Shown here piece by piece: positions 56,109 through 64,000 of a DNA stretch of 64,000 bases (the first letter of the stretch is position 1; each line of letters opens with the position of its first letter). The position numbers were made by a program, and so were the translations under genes. The notes below the pieces were generated by a model, which was given only the letters and a program-made list of their open reading frames with translations, did no database searches and was not told the origin of the DNA. Origin of the DNA: RPRB01 sp035519675 (GTDB lineage: Bacteria > Myxococcota > Myxococcia > Myxococcales > Myxococcaceae); NCBI GenBank assembly GCA_035519675.1, contig DATIWB010000013.1:103568-167567 (forward strand). Direction: 5' to 3'.

Positions 56109-56692
56109 GGGCCCTCCTCGCGGCGGCGGGTCTGCTCATGGGCGGCGATCGCCCCTGCCTGGCCGAGGAGGAAGCCCAGCTCGTCCGTCCCGTCGAGCAA
56201 GCAGCGGCGGGCGAAGGGGTCGATGGAGAAGCGGGCCCGGACGCCCGGCGCGGTGATCTCCTGCGCCTCGAGGTCCACCGTCACCTCGGCGAAGGGTTCG
56301 GCGAGCAGCGCCCGGTGTGCCTCCTCGTCCACCACCGCCGGGACCAGCCCGTTCTTGACGGCGTTGTTCCGGAAGATGTCGGCGATCGAGGCGCTGATCA
56401 CCGCCCGGAAGCCATGGTCCACCAGCGCCCAGGGGGCGTGCTCCCGTGACGAGCCGCAGCCGAAGTTGGCTCCGGCGACCAGCACCCGCGCCCCGGCTGC
56501 CCGGGGGTCGTTCAGCGGAAAGCCGGCCACCGGCGTGCCCTGGGCGTCGTACCGCCAGCCGGCAAAGAGCCACCGCCCCAGCCCTTCCCGGGTGGTGCCC
56601 TTGAGGAAGCGAGCGGGGATGATCTGGTCGGTGTCGATGTCCCGCCGGGGGAGCACCACGGCACGTGAGGTCAGCGTGCGGAAGGGCTGCAT
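56105..56692 (-). CDS. leuD: 3-isopropylmalate dehydratase small subunit
   Basis: A 195-residue swivel-domain subunit: DIDTDQIIPARFL, FGCGSSREHAPWAL and DIFRNNAVKNGL. It combines with LeuC to isomerise isopropylmalate. ATG 56692 shares one base with the leuC stop (TGATG). Confidence 0.96.
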   Translation of the reverse strand: MQPFRTLTSRAVVLPRRDIDTDQIIPARFLKGTTREGLGRWLFAGWRYDAQGTPVAGFPLNDPRAAGARVLVAGANFGCGSSREHAPWALVDHGFRAVISASIADIFRNNAVKNGLVPAVVDEEAHRALLAEPFAEVTVDLEAQEITAPGVRARFSIDPFARRCLLDGTDELGFLLGQAGAIAAHEQTRRREEGP

Positions 56693-58149
56693 CAGCGTCT
56701 CCCCTCCCCGCGGCCGTCGAGGAAGCCCCGCGGATCGGCCAGCGCGCCGGCGATCGCCGCGGCAGCGGCGGTGAGCGGGCTGGCGAGGAAGGTGCGCGCT
56801 CCCGGCCCCTGCCGCCCCTCGAAGTTGCGGTTGGAGGTGCTCACCGCGGACTGGCCCGGGCCCACCTGGTCGCCGTTCATCGCGATGCACATCGAGCAGC
56901 CCGGCTCCCGCCACTCTGCTCCGGCCTCGAGGAAGACCCGGTGCAGCCCCTCGGCCTCCGCCGCCCGCTTCACCTCCCGCGAGCCGGGCACCACCAGGGC
57001 GCGCACCCGCGGAGCCACCCGTCGCCCGCGCAGCACCGATGCGGCGGCGCGCAGGTCGGAGAGCCGGCCGTTGGTGCACGAGCCGATGAACACCACGTCG
57101 ATCGGGTGCCCCTGGATCGGCTGCCCCGGCCGGAGGCCCATGTAGTTCAGCGCCGCCTCGAGCGCGCGGCGGGCCGACGGCTCGCGCTCGCGCTCCGGCT
57201 CCGGCACCCGTCCCGACACCGGTGCGGACATCCCAGGGTTGGTGCCGAAGGTGACGGTGGGTTCGAGCGCCGAGGCGTCGATCTCCACCACCGCGTCGAA
57301 CCGCGCGCCGGGATCGCTCCTGAGCGTCCGCCACCGGGCCAGCGCCGCGTCCCACGCCTTCCCCTTCGGAGCACGGGGCCTGCCGTGCAGGTACTCGAAC
57401 GTCGTTTCGTCCGGGGCGACCAGGCCCGCGCGTGCGCCGGCCTCGATCGACATGTTGCAGAGGGTCATCCGCGCTTCCATCGGCAGCGTGCGGATCGCCT
57501 CGCCCGAGTACTCCAGGACGTGACCGGTCCCCCCGGAGACACCGAGCCGGGAGATGACCTCGAGGATGAGGTCCTTGGCGGTGACGCAGGGCCCGAGCCG
57601 GCCGTGCACCCGGACCTCCATGGTCCTCGGCCGTCGCTGGAGCAGGCACTGGGTGGCGAGGACGTGCCCCACCTCGCTGCTCCCGATGCCGAAGGCGAAC
57701 GCGCCGAACGCCCCGTGGGTGCTGGTGTGGCTGTCGCCGCAGACCACCGTGCGTCCCGGCTGGGTCAGACCGAGCTCGGGCCCGATGACGTGGACGATGC
57801 CCTGGTGGTCCGCGCCCAGAGGATGCAGCTCGATGCCGAACTCGCGGCAGTTCCGCTCCAGCGCCTCGAGCTGGCTCCGGCATTCCAGATCGGTGATCTC
57901 CACCTCGCCGGCCGGGCCCGCCGGGGTGGTGGGGATCGAGTGATCCATCGTCGCCAGCGTCAGGTCCGGACGGCGCACCCGCAGCCCGCGCTCACGGAGC
58001 ATGGTGAAGGCCTGGGGCGAGGTGACCTCGTGGACCAGGTGCAGGTCCACGTAGAGCACCGCCGGCGCCTCGGCCGTCTCGGGACGGACCAGGTGGCCTT
58101 CCCAGATCCGGTCGAAGAGGGTCCGCGGGGAGGGCTCAGACCGCTCCAC
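56692..58149 (-). CDS. leuC: 3-isopropylmalate dehydratase large subunit
   Basis: A 485-residue aconitase-family subunit: TLFDRIWEGHLV, VCGDSHTSTHGAFGAFAFGIGSSEVGHVLA, and Fe-S cysteines in IGSCTNGRLSDLRAA and GCSMCIAMNGD. GTG start at 58149 overlaps the leuA end by 14 bases. Partner of LeuD. Confidence 0.96.
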   Translation of the reverse strand: MERSEPSPRTLFDRIWEGHLVRPETAEAPAVLYVDLHLVHEVTSPQAFTMLRERGLRVRRPDLTLATMDHSIPTTPAGPAGEVEITDLECRSQLEALERNCREFGIELHPLGADHQGIVHVIGPELGLTQPGRTVVCGDSHTSTHGAFGAFAFGIGSSEVGHVLATQCLLQRRPRTMEVRVHGRLGPCVTAKDLILEVISRLGVSGGTGHVLEYSGEAIRTLPMEARMTLCNMSIEAGARAGLVAPDETTFEYLHGRPRAPKGKAWDAALARWRTLRSDPGARFDAVVEIDASALEPTVTFGTNPGMSAPVSGRVPEPEREREPSARRALEAALNYMGLRPGQPIQGHPIDVVFIGSCTNGRLSDLRAAASVLRGRRVAPRVRALVVPGSREVKRAAEAEGLHRVFLEAGAEWREPGCSMCIAMNGDQVGPGQSAVSTSNRNFEGRQGPGARTFLASPLTAAAAAIAGALADPRGFLDGRGEGRR

Positions 58150-59713
58150 AGGTCATCTCCGGCAGGGCGGGGCTCCGCCGGGGCAGCCGTCCGGCGGCGA
58201 TGCGGTTCACCACCTCGAGGTAGGCCAGGGCGCTGGCGACGACGATGTCGGTGTCCACCGCCCGGCCGCGAAAGCGTCGCCCGTCGGACTCCACGTCCAC
58301 CGTGGCCTCGCCCTGCGCATCCTCCCCGGCGCTGACGCTGGTGATCCGGAAGTCGCGCAGCGTGGCGCTCACCCCGGTGATGCGGTCGATGCACTTGAAC
58401 ACTGCATCCACCGGACCGTCGCCGGTGGCGGCCTCCTCCTGCGCTCGCCCTCCGTTCCGCTGCAGACGCACCGCGGCGCTCGGTGGGGTGCCGGTGCCCG
58501 AGGCGGCGGTGAGGCTCACCAGCTTCCAGCCGCCGGCGGAGCTCTGGTGGAAGAGGCCCACCAGCAGCGCCTCGAGGTCCCCGTCGTAGATCTCCTTCTT
58601 CTTGTCGGCGAGCTTCTTCAGCTCCTCGAACACCTGGTCGATCTGCGCCGGCTCCAGCTCGTAGCCCAGGTCGCGCAGGCGGCTGGCCAGCGCGTGCCGG
58701 CCGCTGTGCTTTCCGAGGACCAGGCTGGTGCTCTTGAAGCCCACGTCCTCCGGCCGCATCACCTCGTAGGTGAGCGGGAACTCGATCATCCCGTGCTGAT
58801 GGATGCCCGACTCGTGGGCGAAGGCGTTCTGCCCCACCACCGCCTTGTTCCGGGCGACGTGGAACCCGGTGGCCGCGGCGACCACCCGGCTGGCATTGCA
58901 GAGCTGCTGGGTGCGGATGCCGGTCTCGAGGTGCAGGTAGTCGGCGCGGGTACGAAGGGCCATCACCACCTCCTCCAGCGAGCAGTTCCCGGCGCGCTCC
59001 CCGACGCCGTTCACCGTGCACTCCACCTGCCGCGCCCCGGCCTGCAGCGCAGCGAGGCTGTTGGCCACCGCCAGACCCAGGTCGTCGTGGCAGTGGACGC
59101 TGAGCACCACCTCGTCGATCCGCCGCACCGTGCGCCGGAGGAAGGAGATCAGCTCGGCGAACTGCGCCGGCACGGCGTAGCCCACGGTGTCGGGGATGTT
59201 GATGGTGGTGGCGCCGGCCTCGATGACCCGTTCCACCACCTCGGCCAGGAACTCCGGCTCGGTGCGGGCGGCGTCCTCGGCCGAGAACTCGACGTCCTCG
59301 CAGCGCGCGCGGGCGTACTCGACGCTGCTGGTGGCGAGCGTCAGCACCTCCTCGCCGGACATCTTCAGCTTGTGCTGCCGGTGGATGGGGCTGGTGGCCA
59401 GGAAGACGTGGACCCGCCTCCGTCTCGCCGGGGCCAGCGCCTCGATCGCCCGGTCGATGTCCCCGCGGCTGGCGCGGGCCAGCGCGGCGACCGTGGGGCC
59501 ATCCACGGTGCGAGCCACCGCCTGCACCGCCTCGAAGTCGCCCGGGGAGGCGACCGGGAAGCCGGCCTCGATCACGTCCACCCCCAGGTGGCCGAGCACC
59601 CGCGCCACTTGGAGCTTCTGGGCCAGGTTCATGCTCGCCCCGGGCGCCTGCTCGCCGTCGCGCAGGGTGGTGTCGAAGACAATGACCCGCTGGTGCTCGC
59701 TGCCGTTCTTCAT
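58136..59713 (-). CDS. leuA: 2-isopropylmalate synthase
   Basis: A 525-residue enzyme: DTTLRDGEQAPGASM at the start, SVHCHDDLGLAVANSLAAL with metal-binding His, GVGERAGNCSLEE, and a C-terminal regulatory domain (VDAVFKCIDRITGV) that binds leucine for feedback inhibition. First committed step of leucine synthesis. ATG 59713 with GAGGAGAG upstream. There are 63 bases between it and ilvN. Confidence 0.97.
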   Translation of the reverse strand: MKNGSEHQRVIVFDTTLRDGEQAPGASMNLAQKLQVARVLGHLGVDVIEAGFPVASPGDFEAVQAVARTVDGPTVAALARASRGDIDRAIEALAPARRRRVHVFLATSPIHRQHKLKMSGEEVLTLATSSVEYARARCEDVEFSAEDAARTEPEFLAEVVERVIEAGATTINIPDTVGYAVPAQFAELISFLRRTVRRIDEVVLSVHCHDDLGLAVANSLAALQAGARQVECTVNGVGERAGNCSLEEVVMALRTRADYLHLETGIRTQQLCNASRVVAAATGFHVARNKAVVGQNAFAHESGIHQHGMIEFPLTYEVMRPEDVGFKSTSLVLGKHSGRHALASRLRDLGYELEPAQIDQVFEELKKLADKKKEIYDGDLEALLVGLFHQSSAGGWKLVSLTAASGTGTPPSAAVRLQRNGGRAQEEAATGDGPVDAVFKCIDRITGVSATLRDFRITSVSAGEDAQGEATVDVESDGRRFRGRAVDTDIVVASALAYLEVVNRIAAGRLPRRSPALPEMTCGAV

Positions 59714-59776
59714 CTCTGGTCTCTCCTCGAAAGGTGCTCTGGCGCGATGGCGCCGGTGTTCAGTCGTCGCTCCGGG

Positions 59777-60340
59777 TCAGGCTGCGAGATCGCCCTCGGA
59801 CGGTCCGGCCGCGCCCTGCATCGCGGCGCCCCGGGCCATGGCCACCGCCCCGGTGCGGACCATCTCCAGGATTCCGAAGGGGCGGAGCAGCTCGATCAGC
59901 CCGTCGAGCTTCTCCGGCGTCCCGGTGACCTCGGCGGTCAGCGCCTCGGGCGCCACGTCCACCACCCGGGCGCGGAAGGTCTCGCAGAGCTGGAGGATCT
60001 CTCCCCGGCGCTCGGCGCCGGCGCGCACCTTGACGAAGGCCATCTCCCGGGAGACGGCCGGGGCGTGGGTCACGTCGTGGACCTCGAGGACGTTGACCAG
60101 CTTGTAGAGATTGGCCTCCAGCCGCTGGGCGGTGTCCTCGTCCGACTGCACCACCAGGGTGATGCGCGAGACCCCTTCCCGCTCGGTGCGGCCGACGGTG
60201 AGCGAGTCGATGTTGAAGCCGCGCCGCCGGAACAGCGAGACCACCCGGTTCAGGGTCCCCGGACGGTCCTCCACGTAGACGATGAAGGTACGGGCGATGC
60301 GCCGGCCGCTGGGGGCGGCGAAGGCCGAGTCATGACTCAT
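59777..60340 (-). CDS. ilvN: acetolactate synthase small (regulatory) subunit
   Basis: A 187-residue ACT-domain protein: RTFIVYVEDRPGTLNRVVSLFRRRGFNIDSLTVG at the N-terminus, and a second ACT-like half near GTPEKLDGLIELLRPFGI. It confers valine sensitivity on and stimulates IlvB. Its start lies 11 bases inside the ilvB end. Confidence 0.95.
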   Translation of the reverse strand: MSHDSAFAAPSGRRIARTFIVYVEDRPGTLNRVVSLFRRRGFNIDSLTVGRTEREGVSRITLVVQSDEDTAQRLEANLYKLVNVLEVHDVTHAPAVSREMAFVKVRAGAERRGEILQLCETFRARVVDVAPEALTAEVTGTPEKLDGLIELLRPFGILEMVRTGAVAMARGAAMQGAAGPSEGDLAA

Positions 60341-62099
60341 GGATGCTCTCCTCGATCCGCGAGGGGCGCCGGATCATCGCGTGGAGGTCGGCATTGGCCG
60401 GGACCATCGGGTAGACCGCCTCCTCGCCCTCGACGCAGAACTCGATCACCACCGTGCCCGGGGCGTTCCGCGCCGCCTCCACCGCCGAGGGGATCTCCTC
60501 GCGGCTGGTGACCCGGAGCGCGGTCAGCCCGTGCGCCTCGGCCAGCTTCACGAAGTCCGGGCTCTTCAGCGGGGTGGCGACGTACCGGCCGCCGTAGAAG
60601 AACTCCTGCCACTGCCGCACCATCCCCAGGTAGCCGTTGTTGATCAGCGCGACGTTGAGCTTGATTCCTTCCTGGGCGCAGGTGATGAGCTCGCAGGCGG
60701 TCATCTGGAAGCCGCCGTCGCCGACCACCACCCAGATCTCGTCCTCGGGCCGGGCGAAGCGGGCGCCGATCGCCGCGGGGAGCGCGAAGCCCATCGTCCC
60801 CAGGCCGCCGGAGGTGAGGAGCGAGCGCGGACGCTCGTGGCGGTAGTACTGCGCCTCCCACATCTGGTGCTGGCCGACGTCGGTGACCACCAGCGCCTCG
60901 CCCTGGGTCAGGCGCCACAGGTCGTGCAGCACGTGCGGGGCGCGCAGCTTCCCGCCGTGGGGGATGCCCTGGACGTCGCGCGCAGCCGAGTCCTCGCGGA
61001 GCGCGCGGATCTTCGCTCGCCACTCCCCGTGCTCGCGCCCCCGGACCGCGGGGATCAGCCGATCGAGCGACCGTCGCAGATCGCCCACCAGCGCCACGTC
61101 GGCCCTGACGTTCTTGTTGACCTCCGCCGGGTCGATCTCCAGATGGATCTTCTTGGCCGCCGGGGCGTAGTTCTTGAGGTTCCCGGTGACGCGGTCGTCG
61201 AAGCGCATGCCGACCGCGATGAGCAGATCGGCCTCCTGGACCGCGTGGTTCACCCAGGCCTCGCCGTGCATGCCCATCATCCCCAGGCTGAGCTCGTGCG
61301 AGGCGGGGAACGCCCCCAGCCCGAGGAGGGTGCTGGCCACGGGCACACCGGTCTTCTCCACGAAACGCAGGAGCTGCTCGCTCGCGCCCGCCTTGATCAC
61401 CCCGTGCCCGCAGAAGAGGACTGGGCGTTTTGCCTGGTCGATGAGGCTCGCCGCCCGCTCGATCTGCTCCTGGGTCATGCGGCGCGCCGGGCGAACCCCG
61501 GGCAGGCGCACCGGCTCCTCGCTCCAGCGGAACGGCACCGTCGCCTGCTGCGCGTCCTTGGTGATGTCCACCAGCACCGGCCCGGGCCGGCCCGAGCGCG
61601 CGACCTCGAAGGCCTCTCGCAGAGAGTGGGCCAGGTCCTCGGCCCGGGTGACCAGGTAGTTGTGCTTGGTGATCGGCAGGGTGATGCCGGTGATGTCGAT
61701 CTCCTGGAATGCATCGCTCCCCAGGAGCGCGGAGGAGACCTGCCCGGTGATGCAGACCATCGGCGACGAGTCGAGCATCGCGGTGGCGATGCCGGTGACC
61801 AGATTGGTCGCCCCCGGCCCCGAGGTGGCGACGCAGACGCCCACCTTGCCCGAGGCGCGCGCGTAGCCGTCGGCCATGTGGGACGCACCCTGCTCGTGAC
61901 GGACGAGCACGTGGTGGATGCGGCTCGCAGGCAGGGCGTCGTAGGCCGGCATGATCGCCCCGCCGGGGTAGCCGAAGACGACCTCCACGCCCTCCCGGGC
62001 CAGCACCTCCCAGAGGATCTGCGCTCCGGTCATCCGCGCCGGCGTGGTGTCGGGGAGCGCGGTACGTCGTCCGTTCTTCGTCTCCACCATCTGCTCCAT
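60330..62099 (-). CDS. ilvB: acetolactate synthase large subunit
   Basis: A 589-residue TPP enzyme: GVEVVFGYPGGAIMPAYDAL, RHEQGASHMADGYARASGKVG (TPP Glu), FDDRVTGNL, and GDGGFQMTACELITCAQEGIKLNVALINN for TPP/Mg binding. It makes acetolactate and acetohydroxybutyrate for Val, Leu and Ile. ATG 62099 has GGAGG 6 bases upstream, and lies just after the leader terminator. It is the first structural gene of the operon. Confidence 0.97.
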   Translation of the reverse strand: MEQMVETKNGRRTALPDTTPARMTGAQILWEVLAREGVEVVFGYPGGAIMPAYDALPASRIHHVLVRHEQGASHMADGYARASGKVGVCVATSGPGATNLVTGIATAMLDSSPMVCITGQVSSALLGSDAFQEIDITGITLPITKHNYLVTRAEDLAHSLREAFEVARSGRPGPVLVDITKDAQQATVPFRWSEEPVRLPGVRPARRMTQEQIERAASLIDQAKRPVLFCGHGVIKAGASEQLLRFVEKTGVPVASTLLGLGAFPASHELSLGMMGMHGEAWVNHAVQEADLLIAVGMRFDDRVTGNLKNYAPAAKKIHLEIDPAEVNKNVRADVALVGDLRRSLDRLIPAVRGREHGEWRAKIRALREDSAARDVQGIPHGGKLRAPHVLHDLWRLTQGEALVVTDVGQHQMWEAQYYRHERPRSLLTSGGLGTMGFALPAAIGARFARPEDEIWVVVGDGGFQMTACELITCAQEGIKLNVALINNGYLGMVRQWQEFFYGGRYVATPLKSPDFVKLAEAHGLTALRVTSREEIPSAVEAARNAPGTVVIEFCVEGEEAVYPMVPANADLHAMIRRPSRIEESIHES

Positions 62100-62133
62100 C
62101 GACTGCCTCCGGTGCTGCCCTGCTCCAAAAACG

Positions 62134-62163
62134 AAAAACCCCCGCACCGGGTGGGTGCGGGGG
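62134..62163 (-). terminator. attenuator terminator before ilvB
   Basis: On the minus strand CCCCCGCACC pairs with GGTGCGGGGG (10 pairs, 5-base loop), followed immediately by TTTTT and then CGTTTTT. It is an intrinsic terminator located between the leader peptide and ilvB, where a downstream gene would otherwise be lost. Confidence 0.9.
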
Positions 62164-62191
62164 CCAGTTCCTTCCGAAAACGTTTCTTCGG

Positions 62192-62353
62192 TCAGGTCGG
62201 CGGCCCGCACCCCAGGGAAATCAGGGGCAGCAGGACCAGGCCCAGCAGCAGACCGACGACGACCAGCGAGAGGACGGACGACCCGGCGACGGACGGCAGC
62301 CGCCGCGCGAGGGCGATCGCGCTGGTGCTGGCTGCAGTGGGCTGCGAGGTCAT
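62192..62353 (-). CDS. ilv leader peptide (attenuation)
   Basis: A 53-residue frame from ATG 62353, ending 28 bases before the terminator. Its C-terminal half is dominated by Leu and Val (VLSLVVVGLLLGLVLLPLISLG) with one Ile there. The frame overlaps a short stem CCGAA/TTCGG (62175-62192) just past the stop, a candidate competing structure. This is the layout of ribosome-mediated attenuation of ilv operons in enterics: starvation for charged Leu/Val tRNA would stall the ribosome and allow readthrough. A longer in-frame ATG at 62476 also exists. Confidence 0.75.
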   Translation of the reverse strand: MTSQPTAASTSAIALARRLPSVAGSSVLSLVVVGLLLGLVLLPLISLGCGPPT

Positions 62354-62357
62354 GAGG

Positions 62358-62390
62358 CGCGGAGCATCCTCTCGCTGATGCAGGGTGTCA
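62358..62390 (-). promoter_or_regulatory. candidate promoter of the ilv-leu operon
   Basis: On the minus strand TTGACA is followed 17 bases later by GATGCT, a weak -10. It would start transcription close to the leader ATG, giving little room for a ribosome-binding site, so the call is tentative. Confidence 0.35.
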
Positions 62391-62488
62391 ACATTCTTCT
62401 CAACAGCTTGAGATGATTGAACAATGCCTGCAGAAACGACTCCAAGGTCTACCGAACGGACGGTTGGCGTCGTCATCGAGCTCGCGTG

Positions 62489-63200
62489 TCAGTCGTCGTC
62501 GCGGTCTTCGCCGGGGCCGCTGGCGGAGAGAATTTCCCAGGTGTTGTTGTCCCCGTGCTGCTGGGTCCAGAACACGCGCCAGCCGTCGCGGAACGGGTGG
62601 GGATTGCTCGCTCCGAGCAGGCCACCGGCGCCGGGATCGCCGTTGGAGACGTGCAAGCCGGTGATCTCGTTGTCCCCCTCGTTCTGGAACCCGCGGCCAG
62701 CGGCGCTGTACGCCGAATCGAGGGTGGCGGAGGTGTCTCGCCCCTCGGCGAGGATGCGCAGCGGCTGGTTCCTCGGATCGGCGTAGTCCTTCCGCACGTC
62801 GAGGATGAAGGCCGAGTCGAGCGCGTTGCGCTGGCCGTGGAGCAAGTCGCCCGCGTCCTCGACGAAGACGACGTGGTTGCGATCCCAGAAGGCCACGTTG
62901 TCGAAGCCCGAGTGGAAGGCATCGCAGCGGAAGAACAGCTCCAGCGAGCCCTCGTTCGCCCCGGGCCGCTCCTGGACCAGCTTGAACACCGCCAACGAGG
63001 GACGATGTCGACGATGGGCGAGGCGGTGGACACGACGACCGAAGCGCTCCGGCCGGCCGGATCGCGCGGGCTCAGCGCGCCTGGTTCACTTCACCCACCA
63101 GCGGGTACTCCGCCCTCTTCCAGCGCGACACAGGTGACGTTCACCATCACCTCCGGTGCTCCCCGTGGATCTCCTCCACGGGGGCACCGTCGTAGGCCAT
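62489..63200 (-). pseudogene. PhoX/DUF839-like phosphatase remnant with several frameshifts
   Basis: The end (62995 to 62489) is a clean 168-residue frame with SLELFFRCDAFHSG, FVEDAGDLLHGQRNALDSAF and WRVFWTQQHGDNNTWE, which resembles the C-terminus of PhoX-type (DUF839) phosphatases. Upstream, coherent protein continues in different frames: AYDGAPVEEIHGEH, then EVMVNVTCVALEE, then AEYPLVGEVNQAR, then SPRDPAGRSASVVVSTASPIVDIVP. Each switch needs a single-base change, near 63156, 63114, 63074 and 63000. About 235 residues remain against the usual 450-600. It is decay or a locally error-rich assembly. Confidence 0.65.
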
Positions 63201-63232
63201 CGGACCTTGGGCCTACGGGGACTCGCCCAGCA

Positions 63233-64000
63233 TCAGGTCCGGCGGCGGCGGACGAGGAGGCCGAGGGCGGCGAGGGCCAGACCGGCAGCCGGAGCGCCCA
63301 GGGGCAGCGCGGTGCAGCCACCGCTGGCCGAGGCTCCGGGCTGGACCTTCACCGTCAGCGCCGCAGTGGACTGCTGCACGCCCGGGTACCGCGCATCCGG
63401 GGTCACCATCTTTGCCGTCAGCTGCAGCGTGTAGTCACCCTCCGAGTCGGGCCGGAAGATGGGCTTGCCGACGTTGTCCGGGTACGCGTAGCTCCAGTGG
63501 CGGCTGACGCTGGCGATGCCGACGGGATTCTGGACTGCGGCGCTCGAGCCGGAGGGCCGGGTGGTGACGGTCCAGCTGTAGCTGATGCCCACGTTGTTGC
63601 GGTTGGCGAACAGCGGCAGCCGCAGGGCCTCACCCCGCTTGAGGGTGATGCTGCCACCGGCGCTCACCGCGAAGGCGGCGTTGGGGTCGAGGCAGGCGTT
63701 GGGGTTGGACGGGTCCACCACCACGCAGTACTTGGGGTCGCAGACGTCGCCCACGCCGTCGCCGTCGTCGTCGCGCTGGTCAGGGTTGGCGTCCTTGACG
63801 CAGTTGTCCTGGGCGTTCAGCACCCCGTCGTTGTCGATGTCCTTGTCGCAGGCGTCCCCGATGCCGTCCTGGTCGGTGTCCTTCTGGTCACCGTTGGCGA
63901 CGGTGGGGCAGTTGTCCCGGGCGTCGTCGACGCCGTCACCGTCGGTGTCCACCACGCACTGCACGCCGGGGATGGTGAGGGGGTTGCTGGCATCGGCGTT
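63233..64000 (-). CDS. MYXO-CTERM protein with thrombospondin type-3 repeats (partial)
   Basis: The 255 visible residues are the C-terminal part of a larger secreted protein; the frame is open at the right edge. Several calcium-binding repeats such as DTDGDGVDDARDNCP and DTDQDGIGDACD come first. A beta-sandwich-like domain with YSWTVTTRPSGSSA follows. The tail GGCTALPLGAPAAGLALAALGLLVRRRRT-like segment (Cys, hydrophobic helix, Arg cluster) is the MYXO-CTERM sorting signal cut by a myxosortase. It points to a Myxococcota host and a surface-anchored calcium-binding protein. Confidence 0.85.
   Translation of the reverse strand, partial: NADASNPLTIPGVQCVVDTDGDGVDDARDNCPTVANGDQKDTDQDGIGDACDKDIDNDGVLNAQDNCVKDANPDQRDDDGDGVGDVCDPKYCVVVDPSNPNACLDPNAAFAVSAGGSITLKRGEALRLPLFANRNNVGISYSWTVTTRPSGSSAAVQNPVGIASVSRHWSYAYPDNVGKPIFRPDSEGDYTLQLTAKMVTPDARYPGVQQSTAALTVKVQPGASASGGCTALPLGAPAAGLALAALGLLVRRRRT

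Overview
The window is about 70% G+C, densely coded, and has repeated start/stop overlaps (ATGA, GTGA, TGATG). Several features point to a myxobacterium (Myxococcota): a C-terminal GC-TM-Arg tail of the MYXO-CTERM type on a thrombospondin-repeat protein at the right edge, a sigma-54 enhancer-binding protein with an FHA domain, an acyl reductase/acyl-AMP ligase/acyltransferase multidomain enzyme of the kind linked to myxobacterial ether lipids, a copper monooxygenase fused to cytochrome c, and many small lipoproteins. No rRNA, tRNA, CRISPR array, prophage or insertion sequence was seen.

Layout. 1-3000: start of a CmcJ-like oxygenase divergent from a LysR regulator, then (minus) a cytochrome c/PHM-type copper protein overlapping a small lipoprotein whose thioredoxin-like UxxC motif is made by an in-frame UGA (predicted selenoprotein). 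3055-8492: the multidomain lipid enzyme and an SDR. 8536-11300: an FHA/sigma-54 activator with three small single-TM proteins, each behind a -24/-12 promoter. 11316-13513: GMC oxidoreductase and its Tat-signal small subunit. 13631-20772: glgC, a DUF2905 protein, a beta-propeller lipoprotein, and an ABC ATPase with an ABC-2 permease/M1 aminopeptidase fusion. 20804-26696: MarR-LysE pair, PcrA helicase, small unknowns, an ICMT-like methyltransferase. 26769-29533: ArnT-like glycosyltransferase and O-antigen ligase. 29650-34342: P450 and desaturase facing an FAD reductase and a cyclopropane synthase, apparently a fatty-acyl/isoprenoid modification locus. 34375-37847: lipoprotein, molybdopterin oxidoreductase, membrane protein. 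37976-45127: an eight-gene ABC transporter operon joining a complete Liv-type importer to an SsuB/SsuC-type module without its own binding protein. 44998-47693: APC permease divergent from a choline-monooxygenase-like Rieske oxygenase. 48126-51231: exported redox operon (Lipoprotein_15 repeats, YceI, a cytochrome-barrel protein broken by one frameshift, a c-type cytochrome).

51257-62353 (minus) is a complete branched-chain amino acid operon, ilvB-ilvN-leuA-leuC-leuD-leuB-ilvD-ilvC-ilvE, preceded by a Leu/Val-rich leader peptide and an intrinsic terminator that form an attenuator. To its right lie the remains of a PhoX/DUF839-like gene carrying several single-base frameshifts, and the MYXO-CTERM protein running off the edge.

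The observations most worth a second look are the UGA/UxxC lipoprotein, the sigma-54 array of small membrane proteins, the ilv attenuator, and the hybrid ABC operon.
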